Shown piece after piece: positions 47,030 through 58,560 of a stretch of DNA of 64,000 nt. The stretch covers positions 1,054,001-1,118,000 of the forward strand of contig NC_051129.1 of assembly GCF_014839805.1 (NCBI RefSeq). The letters run 5' to 3'. The notes under the pieces were generated by a model, which was not told the DNA's origin, ran no database searches, and was given only the letters and a program-made list of their open reading frames with translations. The stretch comes from Manduca sexta. Taxonomy: Eukaryota; Arthropoda; Insecta; Lepidoptera; Sphingidae. How positions within the stretch are numbered: the stretch's first letter is position 1; the number at the start of each line of letters is the position of its first letter. The translations under genes were made by a program, and so were the position numbers.

Positions 47030-47218
47030 ACCAACTATCAAACACCAATGATCATCTGCCAGACCCTAGTGACAATATGCCAAACACTAGTGATATTCTG
47101 CCAGACACTAGTGACAATCTGCCAGATGCTAGTGACAATCTGCCAGACACTAGAGACCATCTGCCAGTCACTAGGGATCATCTGCCAGACACTCGTGGCC
47201 ATTACCACATAACGAGTG
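47030..47218 (+). repeat. 21-bp minisatellite, nine units, in the netrin 3' UTR
   Basis: Seven well-matched units run from 47051 to 47197 with consensus ACAATCTGCCAGACACTAGTG, one degenerate unit lies on each side, and the first begins three bases after the stop codon. Because 21 is divisible by three and the unit lacks stops in several frames, it produces open frames on both strands (46942-47226, 46964-47212, 47038-47265). These are not genes. Confidence 0.85.
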
Positions 47219-47342
47219 GTCACTAACCGACTTGTTGTTCGTAATCCGTCGCTCGTTCCGTGCAAATGTAGTTGATTGTAACTGTTACTGCCATATATTA
47301 ATGGATCGATACATTTTAACGTTTGAAAATATTGAGTAATTT

Positions 47343-47352
47343 AATAAATAAA
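47343..47352 (+). promoter_or_regulatory. Overlapping poly(A) signals AATAAATAAA
   Basis: Two AATAAA hexamers overlap (47343-47348, 47347-47352), about 320 bp after the netrin stop, followed by a T/G-rich segment. They are the first good candidates downstream of the coding region. Confidence 0.55.
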
Positions 47353-50300
47353 AAGGTTTTTTAATGCAAGACATATAATTCCATCAAAATTAGAGGAACA
47401 ATGTTTTTAGATCCCAGTAAAATTAAAAATACGTTTATATTTTGGGGTTTATAAACCGCTCGTCTTTTTTACCAATACCTCTGCTTTAACCTGCTCATCA
47501 CTATGTATTATGAAACTAATCATAGTATGATAGTGGCAAGCAAATGCAATCCTTTGCAGTGGTTTATAATACAATATATGGCTACTTTGTTTCAATGGTA
47601 TGCAATTTTTTTATAATAGGTAATATTAATGCGAAATAAAATCATTAAAGTACAGTCTTCTCAATACAATTTTATCATTTAAAAATAACTTTGGCATTAC
47701 TCAATATTTTCAAACAATCTTCATATTGGAAATATTTACTGGCTACCTCTACAATTCTTCGGTGATATCCGCGATAGTACGTCTCTGTTTTCAACGTATT
47801 TGTTCCGCATATGACTTCAACTGTTAAACATAAAATACTTCTGATTAGAACTTTAAATAGTCATCATTATATTTTAAAGTATTTAATCCACGTTAAGAAA
47901 AAACATGCTAATAAACCATGCTTAAAACGAAGATAATAAAATAAATAATTATATGTAACGCCAAGGAATATTTCTGATATGAACGAATCGTTTACCTAGT
48001 CCGTTTTAGGGATAACGTTTCAGAATAAGAATATACATTTTAGGGGTTTTCGAACGTTACTCGTTATACATCATCGAATTATACAAAATGCCAAAAAAAT
48101 AAGCTCAAAACGCTCCAACTTTCGACTTAAATCGCTGTTTTCCTTTCCTAGGATTTCGTTAAGAATCAAAATAAGATTTATATAAAATTAATATCATGGA
48201 GCATAATGCAACAAATATAATACGCTCCTGAGAATTATTTATTTCGTATATCGTAATTGTGTAAGGTATCGTTCCATTTCACGCATTTTATGTAAAATTG
48301 TTATTTTAAAAAAGCGCGTTGATATTGTTTTCCGCTCTGTTGGCAGCATTGCGTTATAGTGCCAACTGTTTGAGAAACAACACTTTGTAGTGGCAACACT
48401 TTCTTGTTTTGACAGTTGGTACGTTTGTTGCCAGTGTACAATTTAGTTGTAGGTCGTATCGAAGACTCATCTCCACTTCATAGTCACAATGGTTTAACGT
48501 ACCTCATTTAATATAATAATCTTAAGGGTTATATATTTAATTTACAATAAAAAGTATAAAATAAGTTTTTCTACGATTAAGCCTAAACCATGTATAAAAA
48601 TTGTGTTCGTATTTCGACTATAAATTGATTTAAAATTTATTTTTTGATCTTGCCAAAGTAACGTTTGTTTGTACAGAGTACTTAACTCCTCTGTCGTGTA
48701 TGCGTTCGATGGGATATTTGAACGAAATACGTTGCCTAATTTACTTGTGTACAGTATTATTAGCTTTACTAAGATATATAATGGTTAAGAATCTTTCCTT
48801 TTCAAAAAGTACAGGGGCGAAGTGACCTCCCATATTTAAAATATTAAATTTATTTTATAATATCATTTCATTTCTTCAATCACTTTTATTCTGTCACTAA
48901 AGCAAGACAGAAGTAAAATATAATAAAAGATTCAGTATGGTATAGCCAAACTTTCGCTAACAAACAAAACTTCCAACGAAACTAAACATACATCATAAAA
49001 ATGGCTATAATTTCCCCAAAACATTTAACATCTCAATAGCACGCACCGAATCATTGTAATCGTTACAATTGAGCCGTCTTTGTTATTTATGCCGAGGATG
49101 CTCGCGGCCGGGCACAAGTATAAATCACGTTGACGCACGATGGAACAATTTACAATAATCTCAGTCGCCCTTCGAGGACGGACCGGACTCTGTACTTTAT
49201 GCGGGGATTAATATTTATAAATGTTTCCGTTTTTGATGACTTTAAGTGAAAGCTTATTTCAGAATCTCATGGATATGTAGCTCAGCGCAAAAAAGACTTT
49301 AGCATTTTTGTTATATATATGCGGTTTAGGCTTGCCTTTTTAATTACACCATAATGGAATAATAGGTAGCTGAGACGTAACTTTCTTTTATGTAAATTAT
49401 GACTCGACAAATACTTTTTCATTGTGAATAAAGATAATTGACAATCACTTGTACTTCACTTCTTCTATTCACTATCATGACAGGACATCTTGTTAACTTC
49501 AATTATTATAATTTGATATAATCCAATACAAAATATTTACGATAATTGTGACATTTAACTCAACCATCACAAATTGTGGGTACAGGGCCCCGGTTTTCTA
49601 CCTAAATCCGCCCTTGCGCTTCAATCGTTGATCACATAAAAATGGCGCCTTGCCAACGGCCCTCACCGCTCAATTCCCTTTAATACTTTATATTTTACCG
49701 TAAACTGTTTAAACATTTTAAAACGGTAAACATTACTTCCATTCTTCGCCTCAGTACATTTTGATACGGAAGACAAATAATTTATAGTAAATATAAAAAA
49801 TACTTATTTAAAAACTAGGATTCTCGCTTGATCGTTCTACGGTTTGTAAAAAGTGTATTTAGTTGTAGATGGTCTATACCCTGTTTCTAGTTATGCATAT
49901 CTCTAGATTTCGTAATACTTATTACGTTCGGAGTGTGTTTCTGCATGTTTGCCGTTTTGTAATATACCGGCGCGTAGACTGGAATTTGCAGCATTAAAAT
50001 ATTTAGCCCTTCTTAATTACGATTGCTTATGAAACGTGAATAAACTAATAACTCTAATAAAATATGCCTATAAATATATTTAGCATTTTGAATTGCAATA
50101 TTCTTCCTTGATACAGCTATATAAACTAGGTATGATGTCTAAGTGTCTATCAAATCAATTTGACAATATTTAAAAACAATATCAAGTAATTTTCTTCCCA
50201 GTTGGGGTGTAATATATGACTTGTGGCTGCCATTTTAAATATTTAAAATGATTGTTCACGTCCAAGTTTTTGAAATCGTGCAGAAATACATTTCAAACGG

Positions 50301-51899
50301 TATTAAACAAATATATTAATATCTGAATCGTAATTGTACCTATAGTTATAGGATGTTTGTATTTTTACTGACAAATGTGAATATTGTTTTATTATTTTTT
50401 CATAATAATTTATTAATACAACATTTTTAACATAGTGTTATGTCCAGCGTATTTCCATGACATGTATGTTCTTAATTAGATTTAATATGAAGGCCGCTTA
50501 TGAGATTTCATGAAAAATATATTTAAGAAAATCTCCATTACATCTTAACATTAAAAACGGTATTACAATATGAATTTGCTAATGTTACTACATATTTTGG
50601 ATTATTGTGGTAAGAATTATATTTGAATAATTTTTCTTTTATATCGAAATATTTTTTTTTAAATTCTTATAGCGCACAACGGCCTATGATTTTCGGCCTG
50701 ATTATAAAAATAATTTCTTCTGCGACTGTTTTGATACTTTATGAGTATTGATTTATATGATAAATAATTTAATTATTATAATTTATGTATGTAAGGGATG
50801 TCAATTGACTTGTGGCATTTACACGAAAATTGGGTGAACCGTAGATATGGCGAGGATTGAGACTTTTTTTTTTTTTAATATTAGAAATGAACTCACGTCA
50901 AGGCTTAATACTTTCAATGTTGGCTTGATAACTACGCATTGATAAAGTTATTTATATTCTTTTAAATAAAAAAATCATTCAATTGTTTATTAGAGGACAA
51001 AAAACCTCACATTGTCTATGGTTCATCCAATGTGACGCATGCTTAGTGTACTTGCGATGAACTTGTGTTTTCATGATACCCTGCTCCTGTGATGTAATAA
51101 ATGTTATTGGTTATATTTATTTAAAATAAAAGTACATTAATATACTGAAAAAAATGTTTTTTTTTTACCCGCTACTAATAAAAAAATTATACGCTGTATA
51201 GAGATTTTGTTTCAGAATTAAAAAGAAGTATCCGTTTGGAATAACTTATTAAATTATAAAATTAATATTTGAAACAATAACAATAACTCAAAAACTAAAA
51301 GGTTTCTACATGTAGAAAAGTTATTTCCAGCTACATTGGGTAAGAGTACAAATCTAACTGTTTGACAAAAAGGCGATTTGAAATAGGCAGCTATGTTTTT
51401 GATATTAACCGAGCATAAACAGAATTTATGACAGTTACAAAAAGAATATTATAAAAAATATTAAAATTATAAAACCAGCGAATTTTAAAGTTACTACATT
51501 CATAAACAAATTACTCGGCAGTTCACAATTTTATAAAAATAAAGGTAATTCGCGAGGCCAATTTCCGAGACTGGCGGAGTGTCGGTGAGTTATCGAGGGT
51601 GCCGGGAGAGCACCTCGGGGAAATTATCCGAGTGCGATGTGTCGACGCATTGTTATCCTTGTTTTATGGTCTGCAACGGCCTTTATTTTTTTGGGTAGTT
51701 GGCGCGTCTATTTCCTTGTTAGGGTAATAGGAAACGTGCTTTCTTATGTCCTTGTTAAGAAAACATACTTTCTTGTAGCCTGGTAGTAAGAAATTATAGG
51801 CATCAGATATCAGTGGTGAAGGATGAAGTTTACCGAAAGGTCACAGACAACATACAGGTACTAATATGCATAAATGCCGTCTACAAAATTGCTGTATTG

Positions 51900-51930
<31 letters not shown>

Positions 51931-53408
51931 TTTACATAAATTACAAAATGGAAGACGGCAGGGCCAGGTTATTAACCAGGAGGTTATATGGACCATCGCC
52001 ACTGCTAGATATTGTTTTGTACTGAGATTTAACACCAATTGGCAACTACCGAGATGAGAGAGGGTTCGACTTGACTTCATGAAGTTCCATAACTATTCCT
52101 CTATAAATGACGCTAGATTTAGGACACACAGCTAGAAATTTTCCATTCCAAAAATCCAAGGTATATAGACTTGCTGGGGACAAATTAAAGCAGAACTAAG
52201 ACCTCAACAAGGAGGTTCATTCAATTGTGCATTAGTACAGAGCTGAACGTTGCATTTATTGTAACATATATAGAAAGAGCATCATAATACGGAACGTGTA
52301 CTAAAACTTTACTAGTACTTGTACTCAACGCATGCAGTATGAAAGGACGCGATTTCCTCATTGATATTACTTAGTTCAAATCAATAACTAACGGGTAACG
52401 GTTACTCCTGAACGAGAGATCGAGAAACAGCTACATTGTATTTTGTGGAGTCTCATCAGTGCTATAAGGGCATGTGCGTAAATATTTCATGTTCCACTAC
52501 CATTTCCTTATGGTATACGTTATGTTGTTTTTTAATACTTTTAATTAGTTTATGCAGTAACAAAGATTCAGGTATATAATATTATTGTTGAAGCCCTAGG
52601 AAGTATTATACTTGTGACAGAAGCCTTTGCCTATATCAATAATATACTTAGCACGTACGTGGTAACGTATATGGGAAATTTAAAAATTGGTCTTCAAAGT
52701 ATTTCAATATCATTGGTAATAGTATGTAAAATACGGTAAGTACCTACACTAAAAATATTATTAATTTATATTTTCAGCAGACTTAACACTACGATTATAA
52801 TTATGTATAAGAACTTATAGCTAAGTAGTAGTAATAGTAAGCCCACGTTAGGGTAACTCTAAATGTGTATAATTCAATTTAAAAAATATTTCAAGCACAA
52901 GAAGCGCATATAGGTAATATTCAAAATTATATTGATATCGGTAAACATATTCGAGTTGATAGAATCTAAAGTCCAAAGGCATTTTACAAACCATTTGAAA
53001 GATATACTAAAACTTTATCTTCTATAATATTATATGATGACAGTAACAAAGCCAGCATAAGAGATCCTGGCATAATATGACCAACAAAGAGATCGGAGAC
53101 ATAACTATGAAAATAGTATCAAAACTACGAAATGTTCAGCATTGCAACAAGCGAGACCCTGTACCAGAAGCGATGTGCCACATGCAACGACTTCCTCACT
53201 TACATTAGACTAGAATAAAGCCACAAGCCATCAAGTTATAGGTTAGGCGTCGCGCATACGCTATTAATTTGTTGCCATTATACCACGGCTAAAAGTTGAC
53301 AGCTTTTATAAATGCACGAGAAAGTTACTCCACTGCACCTAATAAAGAATGGAGTGGTATCAAGATAATATCTATTACCTACAGATGTGAAGCCCTTAGT
53401 CTCTACAA
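47353..53408. other. Spacer downstream of netrin, no gene recognised
   Basis: About 6 kb of AT-rich DNA. A (TA)n microsatellite lies at 51901-51927 and a GC-richer patch at 51545-51650 (ATCGAGGGTGCCGGGAGAGC). Open frames near 51841-52080 run through the microsatellite and have no motif. There are no exon-like GC-rich blocks comparable with the netrin exons. Confidence 0.55.
51901..51927. repeat. (TA)n microsatellite
   Basis: Thirteen uninterrupted TA units. Confidence 0.95.
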
Positions 53409-53612
53409 TCGTTCGCTTTAACGGTGAAGGAAAACATCGTGAGGAAACCTGCACATCTGAGAAGTTCTCTAAAGGAATTTCGAAGGTGTGTGAAGTCTAC
53501 CAATCCGCACTAGGCCAGCGTGGTGGACTAAGGCCTAATCCCTCTCAATAGTAGAGGAGGCCCGTGCTCAGCAGTGGGCAAGTATATAATACAGGGCTGA
53601 TATTATTATTAT
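53409..53612 (+). repeat. Dispersed repeat family A, copy 5
   Basis: Nearly identical to copy 1 (11731-11940) through the ACATCGTGAGGAAACCTGCA core to CAGGGCTGATATTATTATTA. The two copies differ at only a few positions by eye, so the family has been active recently. Confidence 0.75.
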
Positions 53613-53639
53613 TTTATATATTATTATAGTCTCTACAAA

Positions 53640-53690
53640 TATGCCGGATATACCCAGACTGATCGCGGAATGTGACACATTATTATATGG
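53640..53690 (+). repeat. Family B fragment
   Basis: Reads ATGCCGGATATACCCAGACT then GATCGCGGAATGTGACACA, matching the centre of copy 1 (7610-7640). Squeezed between a family A and a family C copy. Confidence 0.45.
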
Positions 53691-53714
53691 AATAAAGTAT
53701 TTTTTTATTTCTTT

Positions 53715-53990
53715 TCATGACGAGACGAGCTTGCCGTTCGCCTGATGGTAAGCGATACTGCCCATAAACAGTAGAAACACCAACACCTTGAATTACAAAG
53801 TAATGTTTGGTATTCCACTGCGCTCGCCATCCAGAGACGTGAGATGTTAAGTCTTATTAAGTCCAGTAGTAACACTGGCTACAATGTACTTCAAAACGGA
53901 ACACAACAGTGTCTACATACTGCTGCTTGGCGGCAGAATTAGACATTACGGTGGTACTTACCAGGAAAACTCTCTCATAGAAGAGACCTA
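53715..53990 (+). repeat. Dispersed repeat family C, copy 3 (fullest)
   Basis: Runs from ATGACGAGACGAGCTTGCCG through GAATTACAAAGTAATGTTTG, CACTGGCTACAATGTACTTC and CTGCTTGGCGGCAGAATTAG to AGAGACCTACCAG. Frames open across 53857-54132 lie mostly in it. Confidence 0.65.
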
Positions 53991-55090
53991 CCAGTCCATC
54001 GGTCGTACCTTTTGTATTGTGGTCGCTATTCGGGCAACTGTTCATTCAACCAGCCTGACGTCTGCGCGTCGCTTTATAGCTCATAGATATATTAATATAA
54101 GCAATAATGTCTGGCCGGCACGCTTGCCCTGAGCTGTGACAGACACGATCATTTCCTCAGCTCTGTGCCAGGTCATAGGGAACAGCTACGCCTTAGCGTT
54201 TACTATGTTAGGCTTCCGGTATACACTCGAATTGTTCGCGATTTTAAAAAGTTTATAATCTAGACAAATATATTAACACTTTTTACTTAATAATGCAAGA
54301 GTTCTACTAAATAGGTATAAGCGTTTTGTCTACGTTTGTTAATTGTTACCAAGGTGCAGTCTGCAAACAATTTATTGCTCCAGATATTTTTTAAAATTAG
54401 CAGTATTACCCAATTCTTTAGGCAATCAATTCAATCCTATTAACATTCAGACACAACAATGAAAATACTTAAGTATTCTAAAAGATAGTACTTTATAAAC
54501 AAAAAATGTCTGACTCCAATCGAACGATTTATTTAAGAATACTACGAAATCGCCGAATTTACCAATCGAAACAATGCAGACAGCCTTACGAGTGCAGAGA
54601 GCGGCACGCAACCGCTTGCAACAATAGCCTGTAATAACTCTCATTGTGACGCTAAGTACACGGCTATGTACGCACATTTTAATAATGCATTGTTGTTATT
54701 TCGTTGGTCGAATGTAAACAGGGAAATATTCGAAGTTAAACAGTGCCTTTGGCGGTGTTCTAGTGGTAGCTATATGCTATGTTATAGCTAAAATATATTG
54801 TATAAAATGCAATGTTTTGTTAATTGAAAGATGGTGACTAATTTGTGTGGTTCATCGCTGTTTATATTTTTGTGTCGTAGAATATAGAGATAAAAAGAGA
54901 ATCATGGAAATCGGCCTGTAATTCTCAGAGTAATCCGTGTAAATTCTAAAAAATAAAAACAAACACCAATTGAAAATCCTAGTTTTTTTGGTAGTCGTTA
55001 AAACGATGACGCTAAAACATCAATTTCGACAGTAAAAACATAAGACAAATAAATTTGGTAATTTAAGATAGACCGATGAACAGAAATATG
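53991..55090. other. Non-coding stretch
   Basis: A GC-richer patch at 54035-54210 (TAATGTCTGGCCGGCACGCT) is unexplained. The open frame 54447-54677 (-) has no motif. Confidence 0.4.
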
Positions 55091-55228
55091 AATGTTACAC
55101 ATTGAAATAAAACTATTTTTTTCGGATTTTATCGCGGTTTTTCATATTAAGCAAAGTCTTCGAAACATCGGGAGAAAACTATAAAACAAAAAATCGCGAT
55201 AAAATCCATAATAATAGTATTATTTCCA
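55091..55228. mobile_element. Foldback family E copy with 9-bp target duplication
   Basis: Flanked by AGAAATATG at 55082-55090 and 55229-55237. The left arm AATAAAACTATTTTTTTCGG then ATTTTATCGCGGTTTTTCAT is inverted as AAAATCGCGATAAAATCC. The middle reads AAAGTCTTCGAAACATCGGG. The outer part of the left arm (TTTACGC) is missing, so the 5' end is variable in this family. Confidence 0.7.
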
Positions 55229-58200
55229 AGAAATATGTGTATGTTCTTTATAACCAATATTCTGTATGGTGTATCATTATGATAACTACACTACCGAAGC
55301 TATACTATTCTCTCCCACACTGCGACTCGCACCCTACCGTGCCGTTATGGTGTAGGCGAAATTTTCCATCTATTGTATGAGCGTTATAAAAGAATCATAA
55401 ATCCGGTTCAATAACTAAGCACAAAGGGATTGGTGTTCGAAGTGCCGTAGCCTCATATGCCCTCAGCCCTCACAAATGGATTAGAGTGAGTGTATGTTAC
55501 CTGCTTGGAAGTTTGCTATGCGATTTTTGGCTAAGGATTTTTTGCCGTGAATTAAAACCTATAAAAATCATTGATACTCTTTAGATGGTAGTCTCTTGTA
55601 TGTGAAAGTCCGAGGTAGACCTTATGCACATACCACTGCTTTATCTTTTTTGTCACTAAATAAGATATCTCTGTCATGTGGCGATTTGCACAGCATTGTG
55701 ATTGGTGTTTCACTAAATATTAGATATACACGAAAAGGCAAAAGGCATCTTCAGATACGAAATTTAGGTGTTTGTGCTACTGTTTACGGGTAGTTAAGGT
55801 GCTTACTGTATGCAAGAGCTCTTTAGATTGCAGTTCACTTTCATTTGTAACCAATGGCGGGCTTAAAGGAGAGGCCAAACGTGCAACCCTCCAGTGTCTC
55901 ATGCAGTGGCTCAGCTGAGGATCTTTTTTATAAATCACCACCATACAAAGCACACCTACAAAATTAGAAACCGGAGACCTTTTTTAATTTTCGCCCGCTA
56001 CCCGACTAAGGCCACTACTGTTCGTTCTCTCGATTTCCCTAAAATAAAAATAAACTGTCTGAGAAAAATGGAATAGGATTTAAAAAGTATTACCGCTTTT
56101 TTCAATTAGTTTGAACAATGTTGATTCCCGATTAGCGCGGATTACCGCCGTCACGGTAAGCACTAAGCTGATTTAGAAATGCGCTGCGGTAACACGACAG
56201 AAGCTTGTTAGCGCCACAGATATTATTTTGCTGTTTTATTACGAACTCTTCGTAATGGAATAATGTGGAATTCTATTATATTTACAATTTACAGAGGTTT
56301 TACTATGACTTGCTTTTGACACGGAAATAATAGTTTTCTTAAAAGCTGCTGCTGTGTTCTGTTGGTTAACTTTAGTGGTTGCTCTGCATCCTTTCGCTGA
56401 TCATGGTAGTCATTATTATACTTATTTGCGAGCATATAAATGAACTGCTCCAAACAAAGATAAAAAACTAATAGTATTTTTTTTATATGTTTATAGCTTC
56501 TACTGGTTATATAAAGAGCAACACCAGAGTTTCTTGCCCGATCTTCTCTGGTGAGATTTGCTTTCTGAACTGGTAGTATAGGTAGTTAATATTGACGGAA
56601 TCTAAATAATGTATAACATTTTACAGATTCAAATAAATTCTTTCATTTCATATTTTAGCAAATCGGGGAGGTAATAATCTCAATTGTAATAGATTATGCT
56701 ACAAATTACATATCAAACAAAACTGACAGCGATTTCAATTTAGTAACTGAGGCAACTAATCAACTGTTAATGCTATTTAAATATTACAACTGTTAGTTTC
56801 ATATATAATTATATACAACAATATTTGTGAATCCATTGCGGTTGCAGCCATTTCATGTCGTGTCTACAACTCAGTTCTAATTAACTATTTTTAATTCAAA
56901 ATCTATTTATTGAGCTGAATAAATACGCGGGACCGGTCGTCAAATACCTCCGGCGGTGAGGTCATGGTGTTTACTCCGGAGTACACGCCGAGGCACGTAC
57001 GTACGTACGTACTGGCAAACACCACGCAAACAGGCTTCTTTTTAGCAGGTAATAATAATATGAATAATGACATTTATATAACTTGACAGTTTCTAGAGAG
57101 TTAGAGACATATGTCTGGCAGGCAGACATTTATTTATATTTTATCTTCGACTTACGCTCTCAAAGATTGGAGACGAATTTTGTTATTGCACTTCGTGTGG
57201 TGAAGAGAGTCCTGGAAACCTAATCAAACCTGTATCTTTCTAGTTAATCCTTTTCCTTTAGGATATACAATGATTTTAGGATTGTTTAGGAGTCATTATT
57301 AATAGCTAGAACTTGTAGACAAACCGACTTTCAGACTTTCACAGACCTAGTTAGTGAGTTACCTAGCATTACTACAGACAAAAAAAGGATTTCAGATCCT
57401 TCTTTCCAAAATATATTTGTAAAATCGAATCCATTACGTGCTCTAGTTATGCAGACCCTAAAGAACATTATCAAAACAGTGCGAGCCGGTCCGAACAAGT
57501 CGGGGCTTTTCATTTTTTATTCCACGAGACGAGTCCTTGCAAATTGAATCTTAAGGGATAAGGGTGAGCTAGCTACTTATCTCCAACGGTTTTATACTGT
57601 ACGATTTATCTTTTCTTACAAATTACTGCGAAAGTTTATAGAGAATTCGGATGTTTGTTTAAAGTAAAGGCTGATATACTTTAATAGTTTTGGGTGAAGT
57701 TTGACACACTGATAGGCCAAATCCTGGATAAAAAAATAGGCTACTGTTATCAGATAATCTCCTTTTTTAAGTCGGTTAAAAAATGTCGTAAATCGTGTTC
57801 AGTCCCCAAAATACTTTAGGATCCTAGTCTCAATACACAGTAAACTATAAAACAAAGTATATTACTTAGAAATGTATATTTAACTATTAAACTACTTTAT
57901 TTGAAATACCTCCTCGATATTAAATATCACTGCCACGATATCGTATCGTAGTCGTAAGGTATAAACAGATAGTTCCAAAATACCCTTTTTATCTAAACGT
58001 TTTTGTGAGAGCAATCGTAAAATATAACAAGGTACGACGGTTTATCTCGTCACTAAGGAATTTTACGTGTTCCTCGTGATTTTTCTACTTTACTTATGCA
58101 TGAGTTCATATCGCGATTCCACAGACGTTCCATTTGTTTTTCTAACAAGCTTTTGCAACGACATATATCGTCAAGTATTTTTGTTAGAATTTTGACGCAT

Positions 58201-58364
58201 GAGACGCGAATTTCTCATTTTGAAACGTTTACGTTTTAGATGCAGCTGATCTAGAGAGCATTTTATATGGACTTATAGTTCTTTGATTATGCTAATATTA
58301 GTAAGGTCTCGAAGTTAATTGACCTTTTTTCTACTCGTCTTAAAGGGTGACCTTTTGTTGGTGG
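55229..58364. other. Spacer, nothing supported
   Basis: Contains a short (ACGT)n tract at 56995-57012 in a GC-richer patch (56930-57030). Open frames 55596-55793, 55894-56076 and 57331-57513 have no motif. Confidence 0.45.
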
Positions 58365-58560
58365 TAGGACATTTTTTCTATCCGCCCGGATAGCGACCAC
58401 CGTACACAAGGTGTTAAAACCCGTCATATTGACCCACGTGTGTGTCGCGTTTCAGGATCGGCCTGTGTCTATCCGGCATAATTGAGTCGACTGCTGAGGG
58501 TTAATCACCTCTCGACATTCTAGATAGATAGATACCACTATACTCACCATTAGGTGCCGT
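58365..58560 (-). repeat. Dispersed repeat family B, copy 7
   Basis: Reads TTGGTGGTAGGACATTTTTT, CCGCCCGGATAGCGACCACC, AGGTGTTAAAACCCGTC and CATAATTGAGTCGACTGCTG, inverted relative to copy 1. Confidence 0.6.

Larger units (their letters stand above)
47028..47370 (+). other. Netrin 3' UTR (proximal)
   Basis: Starts after the TAG. It holds the 21-bp minisatellite (47030-47218) and then AT-rich sequence up to overlapping poly(A) signals and a T/G-rich segment (GGTTTTTTAATG). Longer 3' UTR forms cannot be excluded. Confidence 0.6.

Noticed and set aside
46942..47265. Open frames of 94 and 82 codons (+) and 75 codons (-) with repeated DNLPDTS-like, ICQTLVT-like and WQIVTSV-like peptides
   Set aside because: They come from the 21-bp minisatellite, whose length keeps several frames open. 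The true netrin frame stops at 47025-47027.
51841..52080. Open frames of 79 and 63 codons on opposite strands
   Set aside because: They run through the (TA)n microsatellite, giving IYIYIY peptides; no independent support.
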